A DNA stretch of 64,000 bases from Neoarius graeffei (GCF_027579695.1 NC_083579.1:71471371-71535370); one strand, 5' to 3'; shown: positions 48,774 through 59,804, counted from the first letter of the stretch. Notes: generated by a model not told the origin, from the sequence alone. Numbers and translations are program-made.

Positions 48774-49450
48774 TCCGATGGGCAGGTGATGAGCTTATAG
48801 CATCATGTGTTGTCCGTTGTCTATTCGTTGTCTGTCCGGCATTGTCCACATTTCAAGAAAATTGCTTCTTCTTCCTCAATTCTTCACCGATTTTGATTCT
48901 TTCTGACATGAAGGTAGGGGTACCTAGGGTGCATATAACTTCTACCCATCCATCCATCCATCCATCCATCCATTATCTGTAGCCCCTTATCCTGTTCTAC
49001 AGGGTCGCGGGCAAGCTGGAGCCTATCCCAGCTGACTATGGGCGAGAGGCGGGGTACACCCTGGACAAGTCGCCAGGTTATCGCAGGGCTGACACATAGA
49101 GACAAACAACCATTCACACTCACATTCACACCTACGGTCAATTTAGAGCCACCAATTAGCCGAACCTGCATGTCTTTGGACTGTGGGGGAAACCGGAGCA
49201 CCCGGAGGAAACCCACGCAGACAGGGGTAGAACATGCAAACTCCACAGAGAAAGGCCCTTGCCAGCCGCTGGGCTCGAACCCAGGACCTTCTTGCTGTGA
49301 GGCAACAGTGCTAACCACTACACCACCGTGCCGCCCATAACTTCTACCCAGATTTGCTTAATTAGAATTATTAATGAAGTTATGGACTAATTAAGCCCAG
49401 TTCAATAACAATAACTTCTTCTTGGTCAATTCCTTGCCATTTTGGATTTT
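48774..49450. repeat. Low-copy repeat interrupted by a SINE
   Basis: Begins AGCTCATCCGATGGGCAGGT and continues with GTTGTCTGTCCGGC and TTCACCGATTTTGATTCTTT; resumes after the SINE at 49351. Resembles the low-complexity repeat type at 11-14 kb in style but not in sequence. Confidence 0.4.
48949..49336 (-). mobile_element. tRNA-derived SINE (family A)
   Basis: CATC repeat tail, complete body and head. Flanked by a 14-bp duplication, ATAACTTCTACCCA (48935-48948, 49337-49350). Confidence 0.92.
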
Positions 49451-50417
49451 TTTTTCTGGCAAATAGGTTGGTATTCCTATATATAGCTTGTATATAGTGT
49501 ATATAGCTTGCAACATTTATTGCGCAAGATGGCCCACTTTTGATCGTTCCTTCTGGACTAGACGGGGCTGGAGTGAGCTACGCCGTCATTGACGGTCTCG
49601 TTGTTAATTCTGTTAGCAGCCATGTTGATTTGATGTCATATGATGAACTTGGGCTTGAAGAGGTCCCAGATTTTTCAGAATAGGAATTCCAAGTTGAGGG
49701 GGCATTTTCTTTCGTTGATCTTATTCTGAGGATGGAAATTTGAGTTATACATTTTAGTCAAATGCACCAGTAGCCAATAAGCCCATCTGTATGCTTTTGG
49801 GAGGAACCTGGAGGAGACTCACATGAACATGGTCAGAACATGCAAAACTCCACACAGACAGGAACCAGAGCTCTGGCTTGAACCAGGGACCCAGGCACCA
49901 TTGAACCAGGGACATGCTGCTCAGAATTAAAAAGTGTTTATTTAAAATCTCATATGTCCAGTAAACCTTTTTCACTTTCCAATTCACAATGAAATATTCG
50001 ACCTTCTGTAAACAGTGTACTATGATCATTTAATTATTTGTTCATCCTTAAAGTCACAGATACAGAGGTTCTATAGTTTTCCCCACATAGTTTTGAAATA
50101 AAATAAAAACTTTTATTAGTATGGCTATTTTTACTGCTGATTTTATGGATTTCATCGAATTAACTCTAATCCCAAAATGCATGGTACAGTACTATTTTTT
50201 GAAATAGTGGGCACCAGAGGGCAGTAAATGTAAAAATTCAGCATTATTACCACTAAGGGGCGCTGTTCACACTGGTCATACTGTAGATATGCTGAAAACT
50301 GTCGACGTAAATCAGAAACAGGATAGAAGTCTTTGACTATGCTGTGAGTTAAGATTGTCTATGTTTAAAGATATAGAAAATTAAGCAGTTGTGTTAAGCA
50401 GCTGCTACTTTTCAAAA
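49451..50417. other. Intergenic sequence, nothing recognised
   Basis: No frame or repeat family recognised between the SINE and the first V relic. Confidence 0.4.
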
Positions 50418-50740
50418 ATCTCATATCTGTATTTGATTCTCTGCATTCTGACAGTTCAAGACCCTTCATCATGTGTAAGATATATCATCAGAATAGTTCT
50501 TTACAATCAAATGCATTTTTTCCTCTCTAGTATGAAAGCTGCTCTATAACCTGTTATACAACATAATTATGCTCGCACCTATCGATATAGTGTGGTATTT
50601 ATAATGTGTCATGTTTGCTTCATCAGTAGTGAAGAACCTACAGATGTAGGCTGACATTTCCGGCTGAGAGACACAACAGGAAACAAACAGTGGAACCGAG
50701 ATGGTGGTGGTGATGGTGGTGTATTGTTTGCACCAGAATT
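50418..50740 (+). pseudogene. Relic V segment (V0), mostly deleted
   Basis: TTGATTCTCTGCATTCTGACAG-type sequence at 50435 encodes LILCILTVQ, matching the V leader exons (V8: CLILCTLTVQWLF), and is followed by a GTAAG donor; the ATG is gone. About 50 bp after a CTCTAG acceptor, GCTGCTCTATAACCTG echoes the CSITG codons of the V exon, and the rest is deleted. From 50610 the text TTTGCTTCATCAGT...GAAGAA...AACAGGAA...AGATGGTGGTG follows the spacer downstream of the other V genes. No recombination signal. Confidence 0.6.
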
Positions 50741-50813
50741 AGCTCACCACCTTCAATTAACAAGAAATAAATAAGTAAAATACAGTCAAATTTAACTGAT
50801 TTTAAAGCAAATA

Positions 50814-52426
50814 CAGTGTCTTGCAAAAGTATTCATTCCCCTTGCTGTTTGGCCTGTTTTGTCACATTACAACCTAGAATTAAAATGGTTTTTTGGGGAG
50901 TTAGCACCATTTGATTCACACCACATGCCTACCACTTTAAAGGTGAAAATTGTTGTTTTATTGTGACGCAAACAATAATTAAGATGAAACAGCAGAAATC
51001 TGGAGTTAGCATAGGTATTCACCCCCGTTCGTATGAAACCCCAAAATAAGAGCTGGTCCAACCAATTCACTTCATAAGTCACATAATTAGTTGATTTAGA
51101 TCCACCTGTGTGCAGTCAAAGTGTGACATGATCTGTCACATGATGTCTGTATAAATCAACCTGTTCTGGAAGGACCCTGACTCTGCAACACTACTAAACA
51201 AGCAACATGAAAACCAAGGAGCCTCCTAACAGGTCAGAGACAAAGTTATGGAGAAGTATAGATCAGGGTTGTGTTATAAAAAAAAATATCCCAAACTTTG
51301 AATATCTCAGGGAGCACCATTAAATCCATTATAGCAAAATGGAAAGAATATGGCACCACTACAAACCTGACAAGAGAAGGCCACCCACCAAAACTCACAG
51401 ACCGGGCAAGGAGGGCATTAATCAGAGATGCAACAAAGACACCAAAGATAACACTGAAGGAGCTGCAAAGATCCACAGCGGAGATGGGAGTATCTGTCCA
51501 TAGGACCACTTTAAGCAGTACACTCCACAGAGCGGGGCTTTATGGAAGAGTGGCCAGAAAAAAAAGACATTGCTTAAGAAAACACGTTTGGAGTTTGCCC
51601 AACAGCATGTGGCAGACTCCCTAAACACATGGAAGAAGATTCTCTGGTCAAATGTGACTAAAATTGATCTTTTTGTCCATCATGGGAAATGCCATGTGTG
51701 GTGCAAATCCAACACCCTGAGAATACCATTGTGCTACACCTACAGTGAAGCATGGTGGTGGCAGCATTATGCTGTGGGGATATTTTTCATCTGCAGGGAC
51801 AGGAAAGCTGGTCAGGACTGAAGATGGATAGGATGAAATACAGGGCAATTCTAGCAAAAAACCTGTTTGAATTGGCCAGAGGTTTGAGACTGGGACGAAT
51901 GTTCACATTCCAGCAGGACAATGACCCTAAACATACTGCTAAAGCTACACTGGAGTGGTTTAAAGGGAAACATTTAAATGTGTTGGAATGGCCTAATCAA
52001 AGCCCAGACCTCAATCCAATTGAGAATCTGTGGCATAACTTGAAGACTGCTGTACACCAACGCAACCCATCGAACTTGAAGGAGTTGGAGCAGTTTGCCT
52101 TGAAGAATGGGCAAAAATCCCAGTGGCTAGATGTGCTAAGCTAACAGAGACATACCCCAAGAGACTTGCAGCTGTAATTGCAGGAAAAGGTGGCTGTACA
52201 AAGTATTGACTTTTGGGGGGTGAATACCTATGCACACTCCAGATGTCTTTTTTTTCATCTTAATTATTGTTTTGTCACAATAAAACAACAATTTTCACCT
52301 TTAAAGTGGTAGGTATGTTGTGTAAATCAAATGGTACTAACCCTCCAAAAATCCATTTTAATTCCAGCTTGTAATGAGACAAAACAGAACAAACACCAAG
52401 GGGGATGAATACTTTTCCAAGACATG
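50814..52426 (+). mobile_element. Tc1-type element (family T2), copy 4
   Basis: Left end CAGTGTCTTGCAAAAGTATT next to TA; the right end (TACTTTTCCAAGACAT) is slightly decayed. About 1.6 kb. It separates the V0 relic from the main V array. Confidence 0.87.
51180..52190 (+). pseudogene. Tc1-type transposase, broken (T2 copy 4)
   Basis: Blocks: [19 protein letters not shown] and [12 protein letters not shown] (51298 on), then in other frames [20 protein letters not shown], a disrupted HGGG region, [33 protein letters not shown] and a decayed C terminus. Frameshifts near 51560, 51740 and 52110. The end [10 protein letters not shown] is present one frame over (about 52155). Inactive. Confidence 0.83.
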
Positions 52427-52534
52427 GAATGGTATGACATTATCTGGAGAAAGAATGTTTTGAAAATGATACAGATCATTATAACACCCTATCTGAATGC
52501 TTTTTTGTTATAGTGTTTGATAAATTGTAGAAAA

Positions 52535-52675
52535 CATCCATCCATCCATCCATCCATCCATTATCTCTACCACTTTTCCATCAGGGTCATGGGGAAAGTT
52601 GGAGCCAATCCCAGCTGACTTTGGGTGAGAGGAGGGGTACAACCTGGGCAGATCGCCGATTTATCACAGCGCTTG
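52535..52675 (-). mobile_element. SINE family A, diverged 3' fragment
   Basis: CATC repeat tail followed by a worn version of the SINE body (GTTGGAGCCAATCCCAGCTG, GGAGGGGTACAACCTGG). Older than the other copies. Confidence 0.7.
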
Positions 52676-53078
52676 TGGAAAACATAGTAAGATTTGATAA
52701 TGTCTTAATTATTATTTTATTGTTTAATTCAAGACTTCTGCATGCAGTAGATAATATAAATCTAAAGAAATGCTTTGGATTGATGGTTCAGTTTAAGATC
52801 CTGAGTATACTTAATTCAGTGATATGTTATTCAGAAACATTGAAAGCAAAAAGGCCATTAAATGTAATCAGTATTTCCAAATCTTTACACAGTATTTAAT
52901 TACCAATGATAAGGTAATTAACACAATAAATATGTGTATTGGGTCAAATGACATAGCATTGATGTCATCAAGTTAGCAAAGACATGAATGAAGAAGCATG
53001 CAGGCAGTCCAACCTCTTCACCATGTACCTTCAGATTTCTGTATTACATTCTCACTAATGCATGGGGTTGCTTTCAAA
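52676..53078. other. Upstream region of V1
   Basis: No similarity to the conserved upstream blocks of V2, V3, V5 and V7; nothing recognised. Confidence 0.4.
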
Positions 53079-53508
53079 ATGGCATGTCTGCATGTGTTTC
53101 TCTACTTTATAACTCTCACATGGCTTTTTACTAACTGTAAGATCATAAAGTTGTTAATGTAGCATTGGTCTGAGAAGTTTTATCAGTAATTTCCACCAGA
53201 TTTATTTTATCACAGGTCAACAGCTCATACAGGTCCATCAGGACACAAAGGACCTGGTTCTGTCCAAAGGATCACCGTTGAATATCTCCTGCTCTATAAC
53301 TGGCATGAGTAATCCAGACCTGTTCTGGTACCGCTGGAATGAAACAGCAGGGTTTACGCTGGTCTTCACCTCTCGAGGTGCTTTAATGATGGACCCAGCC
53401 AGCGAAGGCCAGTTTAAATCCAACAGACCTACAGACCTTCAGATGTTTCTGGAGTCTGATGGAGTGAGTGAGATCGGCTCTACAGTGTGGTACTGTGCAG
53501 CCAGTCCC
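53079..53508 (+). CDS. T-cell receptor V segment V1 (type A exon)
   Basis: Leader exon 53079-53136 encodes MACLHVFLYFITLTWLFTN; the GTAAG donor at 53137 and a CACAG acceptor at 53215 give a 79-bp intron splitting a Cys codon. V exon 53216-53508 encodes QQLIQVHQDTKDLVLSKGSP, LNISCSITGMSNPDLFWYRW, then LESDGVSEIGSTVWYCAASP. The disulfide Cys pair and core Trp are present. V domains of this kind form the antigen-binding part of a T-cell receptor chain after joining to J. The leader and upstream flank differ from all other V genes here, while the V exon is almost the same as V7. Open and flanked by a good recombination signal, so potentially functional. Beta chain is the likeliest class. Confidence 0.85.
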
Positions 53509-53547
53509 CACAGCATCACAGTGTCATCACAGAGCTGTACAAAAACT
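53509..53547 (+). promoter_or_regulatory. V1 recombination signal, 23-bp spacer
   Basis: Heptamer CACAGCA (53509-53515), 23-bp spacer, nonamer ACAAAAACT (53539-53547). Directly follows the CAASP codons. RAG1/RAG2 target. Confidence 0.92.
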
Positions 53548-54455
53548 ACTAGAATTAAGACTTGTTTCAATTAATCACTTTTGCGAGCATTTTTCTTTGG
53601 CACCTTAACTGAGAAAAACATGACTGTTTTGAGAAACTGAGAAAGAGTAGGCTGAAGTTTCAGACTGAAAGATTCAACAGGAAGAAGGCAAACACAAAAG
53701 GAGATTCTCATGATGGGGGTGTTCGCTATCTCACAGTGTGTTTCCAAGTTACATAACAGTTCATTTTGCAAGTGAGATCAATTACATTAATCAATTTCAA
53801 TTACATTCCAGTTCCATTCCATTCCATTCCTTAATTTATCCCAGAGCTGTACAAAACCCACAAGTCATTAGGATTGGGCTTCTCGAATAGATAGTTTTGT
53901 CGAGATCACATGACCTTCACTGAGTCAAGCACGGCTGTAGTTGATGCAGTCAAATGTTTGCTTTGTCAGTGAAGAATCTGTGAGTGTAATGTGAAGCATG
54001 AAGGTGAGCGAGTCAACAGGAAGCTGCAAACAATAAAACTGAAATTCTCTTTTTGTAACAGAGATGGTGGTGTTGGTTTACTCACAGCTCGTTTTTATTC
54101 ATTTTTATGGAATAAATGTTTCTACTTTACAGTAGTTTAAGGTGAAAAAAGTGAAATAAAAGGAATTTGAGAACATTTTGCTGTGAAGAACATGTTTCAC
54201 TGGTGATCGTTCAGGAAACCTGGCCTTTGCATGTTTATGTGAATCTGCTGAAGTGCTTTGGATTATCATCTCACAAAGAACCAACAATGGTCTAGTTTTA
54301 ATCGTGCAGATACAACTTGCTTTGAAATATCCTGATTTTCATGTTTACTGTCCTAGAAAGGTTTCCAGAAACTCTGAAACAGAAAATAGTCTGAGAAGTA
54401 ATGTACATATTCAATTCTCTACATGTGACACACATTGAGGAAGCACAGTATAGCC

Positions 54456-54534
54456 AGAGATCGGCTCTGCAGTGTGGTACTGTGCAGCCAGACCCCACAG
54501 CATCCTAGTGGCATTACAGAGCTGTACAAAAACC
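54456..54534 (+). pseudogene. V remnant B1 with intact recombination signal
   Basis: Only the last 13 or so codons of a type B V exon survive (EIGSAVWYCAARP), followed by CACAGCA (54496-54502), a 23-bp spacer and the consensus nonamer ACAAAAACC (54526-54534). The sequence before it is the upstream flank of a type B gene (compare 58440-58550), so leader, intron and most of the V exon were removed in one deletion ending near 54456. Confidence 0.85.
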
Positions 54535-54834
54535 ACAACATCTCATTCAGCTTGGGTTTTATGCTCAAATATACGGTTTGAAATACAGTTTTAAATTGTT
54601 CATCAGTACAATACCTTAACAGACACAAGCCTGACTGATCTATAAAGTCACGTTTGCTTTATTGAAATAATCCAAAGTTTTTGGAGTCTCGATTTTGAAT
54701 TTTGTTAGTTGTGATCTCACATTAAAGGTGAAAAAAAGATCTGCTATGACTGATGTTAGTTTAATTTTTGACATCATGAAAAGCTGCAATTTTAATAGTT
54801 GTGTGTAGACTTTTATATCCACTGTAGTGAAATG

Positions 54835-54836
<2 letters not shown>

Positions 54837-54880
<44 letters not shown>
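54837..54880. repeat. (GT)n microsatellite
   Basis: About 22 GT units. The same position in the next unit (56882-56923) has 21; in the B4 and B6 units only 5 to 6 remain (59390, 61940). Confidence 0.93.
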
Positions 54881-54885
<5 letters not shown>

Positions 54886-55082
54886 AGGGGTGATAATATC
54901 CTGTCATGACTTCCAGACACTTTGAAACGAGAGAAAAACATCACCTGAGATAAACCCCAGCGTATGTAATTCTCCGGCTGTGACGCAGGGTGAACTCGCA
55001 CAGGGTCCCACCCCATTGCTCAGTAACAGCCTGTTTCAGCACAGAGCCCGAGTTACTACAACTGCTACTGCATGTTGTCCTA

Positions 55083-55527
55083 ATGATCATGATGCGTTTG
55101 CAATTAACCCTGTTTATTCTGACAGTAAACCGGCTTTCATGTATATGTAAGCTAAGAATCTAATTAATTCATCATTATTGAGAACTTTTACATCAACAAT
55201 ATCAAGCTCATTACATTTTTTTAAATATGCACAGTTATGCAGGTCATACAGGTCCATCAGGACACAAAGGACCTGGTTCTGTCCAAGGGATCATCGTTGA
55301 ATATCTCCTGCTCTATAACTGGCACAAGTAGTCCAGACCTCTTCTGGTACCGCTGGAATGAAACAGCAGGGTTTACGCTGGTCTTCACCTCTCGAGATGC
55401 TTTAATGATGGACCCAGCCAGCGAAGGCCAGTTTAAATCCAACAGACCTACAGACCTTCAGATGTTTCTGGAGTCTGATGGAGTGAGTGAGATCGGTTCT
55501 ACAGTGTGGTACTGTGCAGCCAGACCC
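55083..55527 (+). CDS. T-cell receptor V segment V2 (type A)
   Basis: Leader exon 55083-55146 (ATG at 55083, with further in-frame ATGs at 55089 and 55092) encodes MMRLQLTLFILTVNRLSCI; donor GTAAG at 55147. V exon 55235-55527 starts after ATGCACAG and encodes MQVIQVHQDTKDLVLSKGSS, ISCSITGTSSPDLFWYRW, NETAGFTLVFTSRDALMM, and LESDGVSEIGSTVWYCAARP. The first exon-2 bases TT give Phe at the splice codon where V7 has Cys. Cys pair and core Trp present; N-linked glycosylation sites NIS and NET. Lies in a 2,038-bp unit repeated with V3. Confidence 0.87.
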
Positions 55528-55566
55528 CACAGCATCACAGTGTCATCACAGAGCTGTACAAAAACT
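55528..55566 (+). promoter_or_regulatory. V2 recombination signal, 23-bp spacer
   Basis: CACAGCA (55528-55534), 23-bp spacer, ACAAAAACT (55558-55566). Confidence 0.92.
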
Positions 55567-56501
55567 ACTAGAATTAAGACTTGTTTCAATTAATCACTTT
55601 TGCGAGCATTTTTCTTTGGCACCTTAACTGAGAAAAACATGACTGTATTGAGAAACTGAGAAAGAGTAGGCTGAAGTTTCAGACTGAAAGATTCAACAGG
55701 AAGAAGGCAAACACAAAAGGAGATTCTCATGATGGTGGTGTTCGCTATCTCACAGTGTGTTTCCAAGTTACATAACAGTTCATTTTGCAAGTGAGATCAA
55801 TTACATTAATCAATTTCAATTACATTCCAGTTCCATTCCATTCCATTCCATTGCATTCAATTCCATTCATTATTTTATCCCAGAGCTGTACAAAACCCAC
55901 AAGTCATTAGGATTGGGCTTCTAGAATCAATAGTATTATATATATTTCACATTGTCAAGATCACATGACCTTCACTGAGTCAAGCACGGCTGTAGTTGAT
56001 GCAGTCAAATGTTTGCTTCATCAGTGAAGAATCTGTGAGTGTAATCTGAAGCATGAAGGTGAGCGAGTCAACAGGAAGCTGCAAACAATAAAACTGAAAT
56101 TCTCTTTTTGTAACAGAGATGGTGGTGTTGGTTTACTCACAGCTCATTTTTATTCATTTTTATGGAATAAATGTTTCTACTTTACAGTAGTTTAAGGTGA
56201 AATAAAAGGAATTTGAGAACATTTTGCTGTGAAGAACATGTTTCACTGGTGATCGTTCAGGAAACCTGGCCTTTGCATGTTTATGTGAATCTGCTGAAGT
56301 GCTTTGGATTATCATCTCACAATGAACCAACAATGGTCTAGTTTTAATCGTGCAGATACAACTTGCTTTGAACTATCCTGATTTTCATGTTTACTGTCCT
56401 AGAAAGGTTTCCAGAAACTCTGAAACAGAAAATAGTCTGAGAAGTAATGTACATATTCAATTCTCTACATGTGACACACATTGAGGAAGCACAGTATAGC
56501 C

Positions 56502-56580
56502 AGAGATCGGCTCTGCAGTGTGGTACTGTGCAGCCAGTCCCCACAGCATCCTAGTATCATCACAGAGCTGTACAAAACCC
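56502..56580 (+). pseudogene. V remnant B2 with recombination signal
   Basis: Same deletion as remnant B1: EIGSAVWYCAASP preceded by type B upstream flank. Heptamer CACAGCA at 56542-56548, 23-bp spacer, nonamer ACAAAACCC (56572-56580), which departs from consensus. Confidence 0.83.
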
Positions 56581-56880
56581 ACAACATCTCATTCAGCTTG
56601 GGTTTTATGCTCAAATATACGGTTTGAAATACAGTTTTAAATTGTTCATCAGTACAATACCTTAACAGACACAAGCCTGACTGATCTATAAAGTCACGTT
56701 TGCTTTATTGAAATAATCCAAAGTTTTTGGAGTCTCGATTTTGAATTTTGTTAGTTGTGATCTCACATTAAAGGTGAAAAAAAGATCTGCTATGACTGAT
56801 GTTAGTTTAATTTTTGACATCATGAAAAGCTGCAATTTTAATAGTTGTGTGTAGACTTTTATATCCACTGTAGTGAAATG

Positions 56881-56881
<1 letters not shown>

Positions 56882-56923
<42 letters not shown>
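56882..56923. repeat. (GT)n microsatellite
   Basis: Counterpart of 54837-54880 in the next duplicated unit. Confidence 0.93.
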
Positions 56924-56929
<6 letters not shown>

Positions 56930-57120
56930 AGGGGTGATAATATCCTGTCATGACTTCCAGACACTTTGAAACGAGAGAAAAACATCACCTGAGATAAACC
57001 CCAGCGTATGTAATTCTCCAGCTGTGACGCAGGGTGAACTCGCACAGGGTCCCACCCCATTGCTCAGTAACAGCCTGTTTCAGCACAGAGCCCAAGTTAC
57101 TACAACTGCATGTTGTCCTA

Positions 57121-57565
57121 ATGATCATGATGCGTTTGCAATTAACCCTGTTTATTCTGACAGTAAACCGGCTTTCATGTATATGTAAGCTAAGAATCTA
57201 ATTAATTCATCATTATTGAGAACTTTTACATCAACAATATCAAGCTCATTACATTTTTTTAAATATGCACAGTTATGCAGGTCATACAGGTCCATCAGGA
57301 CACAAAGGACCTGGTTCTGTCCAAGGGATCATCGTTGAATATCTCCTGCTCTATAACTGGCACAAGTAGTCCAGACCTCTTCTGGTACCGCTGGAATGAA
57401 ACAGCAGGGTTTACGCTGGTCTTCACCTCTCGAGGTGCTTTAATGATGGGCCCAACCAGCGAAGGCCAGTTTAGATCGAACAGACCTACAGACCTTCAGA
57501 TGTTTCTGGAGTCTGATGGAGTGAGTGAGATCGGATCTGCAGTGTGGTACTGTGCAGCCAGTCCC
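57121..57565 (+). CDS. T-cell receptor V segment V3 (type A)
   Basis: Leader exon 57121-57184 encodes the same MMRLQLTLFILTVNRLSCI as V2; donor GTAAG at 57185; V exon 57273-57565. Differences from V2 include RGALMMGPTSEGQFRS (against RDALMMDPASEGQFKS) and the end EIGSAVWYCAASP, so changes gather in the CDR2 to FR3 region and the CDR3 base. All core residues are present and the frame is open. Unit spacing from V2 is 2,038 bp at the leader, the V exon and the recombination signal alike. Confidence 0.87.
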
Positions 57566-57604
57566 CACAGCCTCACAGTGTCATCACAGAGCTGTACAAA
57601 AACT
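57566..57604 (+). promoter_or_regulatory. V3 recombination signal, 23-bp spacer
   Basis: Heptamer CACAGCC (57566-57572; others have CACAGCA), 23-bp spacer, nonamer ACAAAAACT (57596-57604). Confidence 0.9.
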
Positions 57605-58595
57605 ACTAGAATTAAGACTTGTTTCAATTAATCACTTTTGCGAGCATTTGTATTTGGCACCTTAACTGAGAAAAACATGACTGTTTTGAGAAACAGTGAG
57701 AAAGAGTAGGCTGAAGTTTCAGACTGAAAGATTCAACAGGAAGAAGGCAAACACAAAAGGAAATTCTCATGATGTGGTGTTCGCTATTTGATAGTTTGTG
57801 TTTCCAAGTTACATAACAGTTCATTTTGCAAGTGAGATCAATTACATTAATCAATTTCACTTACATTCCAGTTCCATTCCATTCCATTCCTTAATTTATC
57901 ACAGAGCTGTACAAAACCCACAAGTCATTAGGATTGGGCTTCTCGAATAGATAGTTTTGTATATATTTCATATTGTCGAGAACACATGAACTTCACTGAG
58001 TCAAGCACGGCTGTAGTTGATGCAGTCAAATGTTTGCTTCATCAGTGAAGAATCTGTGAGTGTAATCTGAAGCATGAAGGTGAGCGAGTCAACAGGAAGC
58101 TGCAAACAATAAAACTGAAATTCTCTTTTTGTAACAGAGATGGTGGTGTTGGTTTACTCACAGCTTGTTTTTATTCATTTTTATGGAATAAATGTTTCTA
58201 CTTTACAGTAGTTTAAGGTGAAAAAAGTGAAATAAAAGGAATTTGAGAACATTTTGCTGTGAAGAACATGTTTCACTGGTGATCGTTCAGGAAACCTGGC
58301 CTTTGCATGTTTATGTGAATCTGCTGAAGTGCTTTGGATTATCATCTCACAATGAACCAACAATGGTCTAGTTTTAATCGTGCAGATACAACTTGCTTTG
58401 AACTATCCTGATTTTCATGTTTACTGTCCTAGAAAGGTTTCCCGAAACTCTGAAACAGAAAATAGTCTGAGAAGTAATGTACATATTCAATTCTCTACAT
58501 GTGACACACATTGAGGAAGCACAGGGTCCCACCCCATAGCCAGTAACAACCATCTCCACACTTACCCACTGCTAATGTATGTTTCTCTCCTCAAC

Positions 58596-59047
58596 ATGAG
58601 GTGTTTGTGGTTTATTCTCTGCATTCTGACAGGACAATGGCTACTGACTTCATGTAAGCTTATAATGTCGTCAATACTGCATTATTTAAAGCAGCTTTAG
58701 AACAACTCCAATAATTTCAAATAATCTTTCAAATAATACATTTCATCATCGCAGGTCTGCAGGTCATACAGGTCCATCAGAACCCAGAGAACCTGATTCT
58801 TTCTCCTGGATCATCACTGAGCATCTCCTGCTCTATAACTGGCACTGATAATCCGTATCTTTACTGGTACCACTGGAATGAAACAGCAGGGTTCACACTG
58901 GTCTTTACTTCTTTGGGTACTGATTCAGTGACTCCTGCCAGTGAGGGTCAGTTTAAAGCTCACAGACCTAATTGGCTTCAGATCATTCTGGAGTCTGATG
59001 GAGTGAGTGAGATCGGCTCTGCAGTGTGGTACTGTGCAGCCAGACCC
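58596..59047 (+). CDS. T-cell receptor V segment V4 (type B)
   Basis: Leader exon 58596-58653 encodes MRCLWFILCILTGQWLLTS; donor GTAAG at 58654. V exon 58755-59047 follows CATCGCAG and completes a split Cys codon, then LQVIQVHQNPENLILSPGSS, ISCSITGTDNPYLYWYHW, NETAGFTLVFTSLGTDSV, FKAHRPNWLQIILESDGV, SEIGSAVWYCAARP. Type B differs from type A in leader, CDR1, CDR2 and the spacer after the heptamer. It is the complete form of the gene deleted in remnants B1 and B2. Confidence 0.88.
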
Positions 59048-59086
59048 CACAGCATCCTAGTGGCATTACAGAGCTGTACAAAAACC
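59048..59086 (+). promoter_or_regulatory. V4 recombination signal, 23-bp spacer
   Basis: CACAGCA (59048-59054), 23-bp spacer, consensus nonamer ACAAAAACC (59078-59086). Confidence 0.93.
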
Positions 59087-59441
59087 ACAACATCTCATTC
59101 AGCTTGGGTTTTATGCTCAAATATACGGTTTGAAATACAGTTTTAAATTGTTCATCAGTACAATACCTTAACAGACACAAGCCTGACTGATCTATAAAGT
59201 CACGTTTGCTTTAATAAAATAATCAAAAGTTTTTGGAGTCTGCATTTTGAATTTTGTTAGTTGTGATCTCACATTAAAGGTGAAAAAAAAGATCTGATAT
59301 GACTGATGTTGGTTTAATTTTTTACATCATGAAAAGCTGCAATTTTAAGAGTTGTGTGTAGACTTTTATATCCACTGTAGTGAAATGGAGTGTGTGTGTG
59401 TTTTCTAGGGGTGATAATATCCTGTCAAGGTTTCCAGACAC

Positions 59442-59642
59442 ACAGCCAAAAAAGAGAAAAAAATCTCTGACTAAGGCACTCCAGATTAAAATGTCTTTAA
59501 TATTTTAGACAAGTCCTACATGGACTTTTGGCTGTGGATCTAGAATACCTTGGATTAAAGAGCACCCAAACCTAAAAAAAGACTCTAAACCATTGGAAAA
59601 AGAGCACGCCATAATCTAAAAAAACTAAAGGTTTCCAGACAC
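59442..59642. mobile_element. 201-bp insertion with 15-bp duplication
   Basis: AAGGTTTCCAGACAC occurs at 59427-59441 and 59628-59642; the matching place in the next unit (about 61979-61993) has it once and no insert. The insert has ACAGCCAAAA near its left end and the inverse TTTTGGCTGT near 59526. Class unknown; a long duplication suggests a retroposed fragment. Confidence 0.72.
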
Positions 59643-59804
59643 TTTAAAACGAGAGAAGAACATCACCTAAGATAAACCCGAGTGTATGTAATTCTCCAGC
59701 TGTGACGCAGGGTGAACTCGCACAGGGTCCCACCCCATTGCTCAGTAACAGCCTGTTTCAGCACAGAGCCCGAGTTACTACAACTGCTACTGCATGTTGT
59801 CCTA

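Noticed and set aside
53515..53547. A better-looking heptamer, CACAGTG, just after V1 (and V2, V7)
   Set aside because: It would leave only a 16-bp or shorter gap to the nonamer and would add out-of-pattern codons. The CACAGCA six bases earlier gives an exact 23-bp spacer in every V gene.
53278..53574. V exons read as single-exon Ig-like proteins running past the recombination signal
   Set aside because: The frames simply read through the signal into spacer sequence. Leader exons, splice sites and 23-bp signals show they are germline V segments.
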